Position numbers and translations under genes: made by a program
From: Nymphaea colorata
Lineage: Eukaryota; Streptophyta; Magnoliopsida; Nymphaeales; Nymphaeaceae
Direction of reading: 5' to 3'
NCBI RefSeq assembly: GCF_008831285.2
Contig: NC_045147.1
Span: forward strand, 6,540,334-6,604,333
DNA length: 64,000 bases
Notes under the pieces: generated by a model
Seen by the model: only the letters and a program-made list of their open reading frames with translations
Database searches by the model: none
What the model was told of the DNA's origin: nothing
Shown: positions 58,436 to 64,000 of the stretch, piece by piece
Layout: each line of letters begins with the position of its first letter
How positions within the stretch are numbered: position 1 is the first letter of the stretch

Positions 58436-60202
58436 TCATTTAGGCTCTATGGGTGCCGAAATAGGAGAACAATTCTCCATCCCATATCTTTTAAGAACTT
58501 TATTGATGTATGTTGATTGGGAGAGACTTAAAACACATTTAGATCTGTCTCGATGAATCTCAATGCCGAGAACAAATGAAGCCTCACCCATGTCCTTCAT
58601 CTCAAAATGAGATGCGAGAAAATGTTTAGTTTCTGTTAGCAATTGAATATCATTTGAAGCAAGCAAAATGTCATCCACATATAAAGTCAAAATTATGAAC
58701 TTACTCCCACATGTCTTAAGATACACACATCGATCAATGATGTTTTCTGTAAACCCAAAAGTCGTAATGACTTCGAAAAACTTAATGTACCATTGACGTG
58801 AGGCCTGTTTAAGTCCATAAATCGCTTTATTAAGCTTGCAAACCAAATGATCTTTACCACTCTCAGAAAACCCTTGAGGTTGATCCATATATACCTCTTC
58901 ATCCAAATCACCATTCAAGAAAGCCGTTTTCACATCCATCTGATGTAGCTCTAAGTCAAAATGAGCTACAAGTGCAAGGACAATCCTGATTGACTCTTTA
59001 GCAGAGATAGGTGAATATGTCTCATTATAGTCAATGCCCTCAATTTGTGTGAATCCTTTAGCAACTAATCTTGCCTTGTATCTCTTTATGTTGCCTTTAG
59101 AGTCCCTCTTGGTCTTATAGACCCATTTACACCCTACGGGTTTTACTCTTTTAGGCAACGATACAAGACTCCATGTCTGGTTGTTAGCCGTAGAGTCAAG
59201 CTCTTCTTTCATGACATTAATCCAGAACCTGTATTGTTTGCTTTCACCGGCTTCATTGAATGTGAAAGGATCATCATCAACATCTATGAAATCACTAGGC
59301 TCTTGTAGGTATACCACATAGTCTGATGATATGACAGATCTCCTGGCTCTTGCAGATCTACGAACAGGTAATTGATCATTTTCAATTTGTATGTCTACAT
59401 CCTGTTCGTGTTCATCAGTATGATCTACATTTAATTCATTTGGATCTGATGCATTACCTGTATGATTTGCATTCATGTCATCCTGGAAGACAACATAATC
59501 ATACACATTTATATTCTCTTTACCAGGTCTACTTTCAGTATCCTGTATTTCTTCAAAAGTGAGGTTTTGTAATGCATCTAACCCAAATAAGCCATCTTTC
59601 AGGAAGTTAGCCTTATCTGTTTCCACAATATGTGGTGTATGAAATGGAGAATAAAACCTATAGTCTTTCGATCTTTCTGGATAACCAATAAAGAAACCAC
59701 TGGTTGTTCTAGGATCAAAAGCTTTTATGTAGGGGTTATACAATTTACCTTCAGTAGGACATCCCCATATGTGCATATAAGAAAGAGAAGATTTCCTACT
59801 TGTCCATAACTCGTAAGGAGTTATGGGAACAGCCTTAGTAGGAACCCTATTCTGTATATGCACTGCTGTCCTGAGAGCTTCACCCCACAAGGTTAGAGGG
59901 AGAGTAGAGTAATTTAACATAGCTCGAACTATTTCTTTAAGCGTACGATTTCTTCTTTCAGCAACACCATTTTGGTAGCCGCTGCCTGACATAGTATATT
60001 GAGGCACAATGCCTTCTTCCTTTAAAAATCGCGCTAATGGTCCCTCCCTTTGTCCCATCTTAGTGAACCTACCATAATATTCACCACTTCTATCTGATCT
60101 GACTACCTTGATAACCTCACCGGTTTGTTTCTCTACTTCTTTCTTATAGTCTTTGAAAACTTGACACACATCGGATTTTTCAAAGATTAAGTAGAGATAC
60201 AA
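58436..60202 (-). pseudogene. Copia B integrase core and reverse transcriptase
   Basis: A 588-codon open frame. Near the start are [12 protein letters not shown], with the second integrase Asp, and [15 protein letters not shown], with the catalytic Glu. An acidic linker follows. RT starts near residue 340 ([20 protein letters not shown]) and contains [34 protein letters not shown] and the catalytic [12 protein letters not shown]. The frame ends at a stop after ISAPIEPK, where a frameshift separates it from RNase H. In a live element this is part of one polyprotein that copies RNA to DNA and integrates it. Confidence 0.92.
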
Positions 60203-60918
60203 ATACCGAGCTTTTCACCTGTGTAACAAGAAGGGAAATGTCCACAAACATCTGTGTGAACAATTCCTAATCTTTCAGTACATCGCTCGGCACCTTTTTT
60301 ATATATGTTAGTTTGCTTTGCCTTTATGCAATATACACATATGTCGTTATCTGTAAAATCAAGAGATCGTAAGATCCCTTCATTTATGCGTCTCCTTATT
60401 CTCTTTTCAGAGATATGACCCAAACGGCGGTGCCATAACATGTATGAATCATCCTTTATGGTACTACGCTTATTGCCACTTATACAATGACTAGAAACCA
60501 ACAATTCAGGAGATTGGATCTTCACATTCAACTTGTATAAACCATCACACAAAATAGTAGAACCAATTTCAACAAGATCTTTATAAATGAACATCTTTGA
60601 ATTCTCAAACTTTAAACAGAAATCAAATTTGTCCAGTCTTGATACAGAAATTAAGTTTCTACTATATGATGGAACAAAGAAAACATTATGAAGATCCAAA
60701 ACAAAGCCAGTATCAAGCCTAATCTGGCATTCTCCTACAGCCTTCACATGTGAGCGCATTTTATTTCCTAAGAAAATGCTCCTCTCATGTAGTGTTGGTT
60801 CCTTTTTGCTCAGAAAGTTCTGTAAATTATTGGCAATATGCACAGTAGCACCAGAGTCAATCCACCAGCTATTAATAGGAACATGTAACATATTACTTTC
60901 AAGTGAAACAAATGACAT
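60187..60918 (-). pseudogene. Copia B protease and GAG-pre-integrase
   Basis: From about residue 15 the frame shows INSWWIDSGATVHI, the aspartic protease DSG site, then the SRNLISVSRLDK block. HRRLGHISEKRIRRRI with ICVYC follows, forming the HHCC zinc domain of integrase. The frame reaches LGIVHTDVCG, with the first integrase catalytic Asp, and is then thrown out by a deletion of roughly 40 bp that removes the conserved FIDDYSRY-type segment. Confidence 0.88.
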
Positions 60919-60944
60919 GTTACCTTTCTTCTCTAACCAATTCT

Positions 60945-61595
60945 TGTACTTGATGCAGTCTGACTTCTTATGCCCCTTTTGCTTGCAAAAGAAACACTTT
61001 ATAGGGGTTAAGTTAGTCTGTGCAGTTTGAGAAGCAGTTTGTCATGTTGACTTCTTCTTGGCACTCCTTTTCATTGAACTTTTCTTTATGCCAACTTTAC
61101 CAGCCCCAGAGTGAGAAACCATATGTGCACTTTGCAACTTCTCACCCTTCATTCTTTCCTCCTCTTCAACACACTTAGACATCAATTCATTGAATGTCCA
61201 TTCAGTATTATGTGTGTTGTAACTGATCTTAAAAGGAGTATATTCAGCTGGTAAAGAGGTCAAAGTAAAGAATACCAAGAAAGATTCAGAAATAGTCAAC
61301 TTCATGTCATTCAATTGAGAAACAATGTTCCTCATTTCTAACATATGCTGGCGAATGTTACCCCCTCCTTGATATTTCATAGATATTAACTTTGACATTA
61401 GGGTACTAGCTCTGGCTTTATGAGAGCTGACAAAATGAGCCTCAACTGCATCCAAGAACTCTCTCACCGATCTACAAGGTGGGATAGCACCACGTATGTT
61501 CTTAGCGACCATTGATTGCAAAAGCAACAAACTCAGTCGGTTAGAATGCTTCCACTTGTCAAAATACACTATTTCATTATATGTACTTTCTCGTG
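60945..61595 (-). pseudogene. Copia B gag
   Basis: From the truncated end the frame reads STYNEIVYFDKWKHSNRLS, then HKARASTLMSKLISMKYQGG, FTLTSLPAEYTPFKISYNTH and CVEEEERMKGEKL, the C-terminal half of Copia Gag. An in-frame TGA (61042-61044) comes before the zinc knuckle CFFCKQKGHKKSDC near 60965-61010. The frame is otherwise open into the protease. The first part of Gag is absent. Confidence 0.88.
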
Positions 61596-61683
61596 TAAGA
61601 GGTGGTGGCCGGGAAAATCCCGGCCCGGGCCCGACAAGCCGGCCCAAGCAGGATAGGCAGGCCCGACGGCGGCCCGGTCGGCC

Positions 61684-61810
61684 CGACTACCAGGCTCCCT
61701 CCGACCCTCCCCCTTCCCGTCTCTCCTTCCCCCTTCCCGTCTCCCTCCCCCTTCCCCTTCCCAGTTCCCCCTTCCCGTCTTCCTCCCCCTTCCCCTTCCC
61801 AGTTCCCCCT
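61684..61810. repeat. Pyrimidine-rich tract with a ~42-bp tandem unit
   Basis: Almost pure C/T on the plus strand, with CTTCCCGTCT and CCCCCTTCCCCTTCCCAG each present twice in register. It can form H-DNA, and its G-rich minus strand can form quadruplexes. Confidence 0.8.
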
Positions 61811-61811
61811 T

Positions 61812-62000
61812 TCAAAGGATTCGTGGGACGGCGATTGCTCTCTCCATGATCTCCCCATCCCCATCATCCCTATCTTTGGAACTCTTCTCGGATTGCTGCC
61901 ACTTCCCCGAATTCCCACTCCCACCCTCCGTGGACGCATTATGCAATCCAGGGTTCTTAATGGTCTGCTCTAAGTAATCATACTCATCAAAATCCATCAA
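61812..62000 (-). pseudogene. Captured N-terminus of CC1/RBM39-like splicing factor
   Basis: A 62-residue frame begins MMDFDEYDYLEQTIKNP and continues through a Ser/Gly/acidic stretch to EKSSKDRDDGDGE, then stops. Plant CC1-like (RBM39 family) splicing factors start with MDFDEY-YLEKT and go on to an RS-like EKS-RRD stretch, so this looks like their first exon. The RNA-recognition motifs are absent. The assignment is from memory of the family and should be searched. Confidence 0.5.
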
Positions 62001-62169
62001 CCAGTAAAGAAACAGAAGAAAATGGAAAGCTCATAGACGGAAACCCACGAAAACCCTCTTTTCGGCCTGGCACACACACACCTTAGCTCCTTTTGGGCGT
62101 GTCGATGCCATGTGGGGTGCAAGAAATAGACTAAGAGGATGAAGGAAAGGAGCAGTTGGTGGATAGTCT

Positions 62170-62440
62170 ACCTCCTAGATTGCGGCTGCTGCGCTTCACT
62201 TCCCGGTACTTCCGACGTCCACTCTTCCCGAACGACCGACTAAACCCATCGCGGCAGGTCGACGCCGCCTTCCTCCGACGGGGCTGCCGGTGACTTCCTC
62301 CAGTGCGCGGTATCCGGTCGGTCAAGCCGCGACGACTGGCGAGGCGAGGCTGGCAAGGCCGAAGTCCACGATGCAGGCGTTGCCGGAGCGGTCGAGGTCG
62401 GCGGGCAGGAGGAGGGAGGTCGCCGGCCCGGCCTGGTACC
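62170..62440 (-). pseudogene. Captured LRR receptor-like kinase fragment
   Basis: On the minus strand one frame reads ADLDRSGNACIVDFGLASLA (DFG motif at 62358-62366), then a stop and TGYRALEE, where kinases have GYRAPE. After a frameshift comes VDLPRWV-stop-SVVREEWTSEV (near 62205-62250). The DLPRWVQSVVREEWT-EV wording is characteristic of LRR receptor kinases of the PRK/RLK902-like group (LRR III, often catalytically inactive). Two in-frame stops and a shift make it a relic. Its high GC contrasts with the rest of the window. Confidence 0.7.
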
Positions 62441-62575
62441 TGGCCCGGCAATATTATCGGGCCGGGCCCGACGGGCCGGCCCGGCCCGGCCTGATACCCA
62501 CCCCTAGTCATGACGGCCCTCCCTCATTCGCTCCTTTCCCTAAAGGAAGTAGACATAGACACCAGACGATGCCTA

Positions 62576-62640
62576 CACTACTGGAGAATAAGGAGAACCC
62601 TTTGTCGAGATGCTGGCAAAGGATAAGAATAACCCTTTGT
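62576..62640 (+). mobile_element. Possible CACTA-type terminus
   Basis: CACTACTGGAGAA is followed by ACCCTTTGTCGAGATGCTGG and CAAAGGATAA, resembling the CACTA-element start and its TTTGTCGAG...GGCAAAGG subterminal repeats. No opposite end or transposase was found before 64000. Confidence 0.35.
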
Positions 62641-64000
62641 TGATATATATATATGAAGAGAGAGAGAGAGAGTGCTGGTTGCCAATAGAACTCCCTTGAT
62701 TATTTGGCCAACAGCAAGCTGCTAGACTCCCTACAAACACATCAAATTTTTTATTGCGATAAATGACTATTTTACCCTTCTTAATGAAGTGATTTTCTCA
62801 AATATCCTTCAAATGCAAAGGCCAAAGACCACATAGACAAGGATTTTATAATCCAAATGCCAGGTAGTTGGACCCAAAACACCGAGTCTGTCACTAGTAA
62901 GAAAAATTACCATTTTGCCTTAGAACAACATTCACGTCACCCAAATTCCATCTAATTTTCATGAAATAGCTCTAGAAATACTGGGAATTATGTTTTATAA
63001 TTTGAATTATGAAAATTCTTATATCTTCAAATGCTTCCACAACTCATTTTTTGGCTCACATTTGGACAAATTTAGCTCAAAATTGCCCTACTATTTTTAG
63101 CAATTCTTCACACCAGAATGTTTGCTGATCTCGCCAACTTTGTACCGGTAGACTATTTTTAGTGAAACCCTCAATTTCTAAAGCAAAATCCCATCATAAG
63201 CCTTCCATTTCCATATATTTTCACTGAAATGAGCTCATTGGCTCAATGATTTGCATAATTGTCAGCAATGGCACCTTGTCAATCTCCATTGAACCTATAT
63301 TAAAGTCTTCTTAGTGCCAAGAGAGTATTTTCAAAGTTATTCTTCACTCACTTATCCTAATTTGAGCTTTAGACAGTTGTCCTAACACTAAGATCGCTCT
63401 CTCATTTATTTTGAGAGTCTCAGCTGAAATTCTCCCAATTCATGGCTAGTCATGCTGTGTGGAGCTAACAACATGTTCTTCAGTGTCAGAAATGACTATC
63501 TTTAGGTTAATTCATCAAGAATCTAGATCATCTTCCATTTCCACTGATTTCTCTAGCATGTCTAGAGCTCTTAGTGACAACTCAAAGTTTATGAGCTCAA
63601 ATTCTCACAATCCAGAATTCAAATTCGTGATTTTTTACACAAATTGATAAAAAACAAATCGACATAGTATAATCAGTTTTAGTTTAGAGAAATCACAGCC
63701 ATATCGTACAATTCATCACCTTCTTGTGCCACTCAACCTTATATGAATCCAGAGATGATCACTTGTGGCTTTAGAGCTAATTTCTGATCAATTCAGTATT
63801 TTAGTTTTGAATATGAACATATCAATGGATTTAGTGTCACTTGAAGAGGAGTATCAATATGTCTATTTCTCATGAACAAAATATGTCTATTTCACATTTT
63901 TATTTTACAGCTTGGTTAATTTTGAAAGTTTTAATTTTCTTAAGGGCAAATCAAGTCATTTTTCCATGAAACTTCACATGAACATATATTTTTGCATTGC
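62641..64000. other. Anonymous DNA to window end
   Basis: After a (TA)n(GA)n tract (62641-62673) there is AT-rich DNA with no protein, RNA or transposon signature that I recognise. Confidence 0.45.

Larger units (their letters stand above)
57137..61595 (-). mobile_element. Copia element (B), near-complete pol
   Basis: In minus orientation gag, protease, integrase, RT and RNase H are followed by a polypurine tract and a 3' LTR (57137-57519). The 5' end is cut at about 61595 inside gag, where a GC-rich DNA transposon begins, so primer site and 5' LTR are missing. The lesions are few (one in-frame TGA at 61042-61044, a deletion near 60195, frameshifts near 58436 and 57890), making this the best-preserved coding element in the window. 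Confidence 0.88.
61596..62507 (-). mobile_element. GC-rich hAT-like element carrying host gene fragments
   Basis: The right end, on the minus strand, begins CTAGGGGTGGGTATCAGG and runs into GGCCGGGCCGGGCC. The left end, on the plus strand, begins TAAGAGGTGGTGGCC and runs into CCCGGCCCGGGCCCG. Such TAGGGGTGG + GGCCGGG ends are typical of plant hAT-type non-autonomous elements, but the inverted match is imperfect and no clean 8-bp duplication was found. The interior holds a CT-rich tract and two minus-strand gene fragments (61812-62000 and 62170-62440). No transposase is present. It abuts the broken gag of Copia B. Confidence 0.55.

Noticed and set aside
62131-62511. 126-codon Arg/Pro-rich open frame on the minus strand
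   Set aside because: It runs through the transposon end and is a shadow of GC-rich DNA; the true signal, a kinase fragment, is in another frame.

Overview
This window is plant nuclear DNA, almost certainly from a flowering plant. It is AT-rich, with long introns, many (AT)n/(AG)n tracts and many decayed LTR retrotransposons. Nothing bacterial, organellar or CRISPR-like is visible. I could not fix the species.

Two host genes are supported by joined exons, both on the plus strand. The first (15394-26753, three exons, 236 residues) is a DCL / DeCL-domain (DUF3223) protein with a plastid-type transit peptide, of the family needed for chloroplast rRNA maturation. Its first intron is about 10.3 kb and holds a truncated Ty3/gypsy element (16615-19745, minus) and a 574-bp hAT-like MITE (20590-21163). 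The second (47876-54325, two exons, 123 residues) is an LC8-type dynein light chain. Its single 6.1-kb intron holds a second, inverted copy of the same MITE (49860-50440), a decayed gypsy gag-protease remnant and a degenerate tandem repeat. A third coding piece, 28438-28717, looks like the terminal exon of an unidentified single-pass membrane protein just downstream of a 362-bp direct duplication.

Layout by region. 1-7330: a plus-strand Copia gag remnant split by a complete but dead minus-strand Copia element (1537-6593, 5-bp target duplication TAATC). 7330-15060: no gene seen. 15290-26900: DCL gene. 27400-28720: duplication and orphan exon. 30664-36253: a minus-strand LTR element with a decayed interior and a GC-rich gene-like island. 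36500-38650: AT-rich and GATCCA-rich satellite-like DNA, including a 30-bp repeat. 41136-41580: a TRIM element. 45140-45560: a degenerate minisatellite. 47876-54325: dynein light chain gene. 55684-61595: two minus-strand Copia elements side by side, the second nearly full in pol. 61596-62507: a GC-rich hAT-like element that appears to carry fragments of two host genes, an LRR receptor kinase and a CC1/RBM39-like splicing factor. After that comes a possible CACTA end and unannotated DNA.

The most notable object is the 61596-62507 element, a candidate gene-capturing (Pack-type) hAT-like transposon that fuses two unrelated host gene pieces. The paired MITE family, defined here by two clean 8-bp target duplications, is the next strongest.
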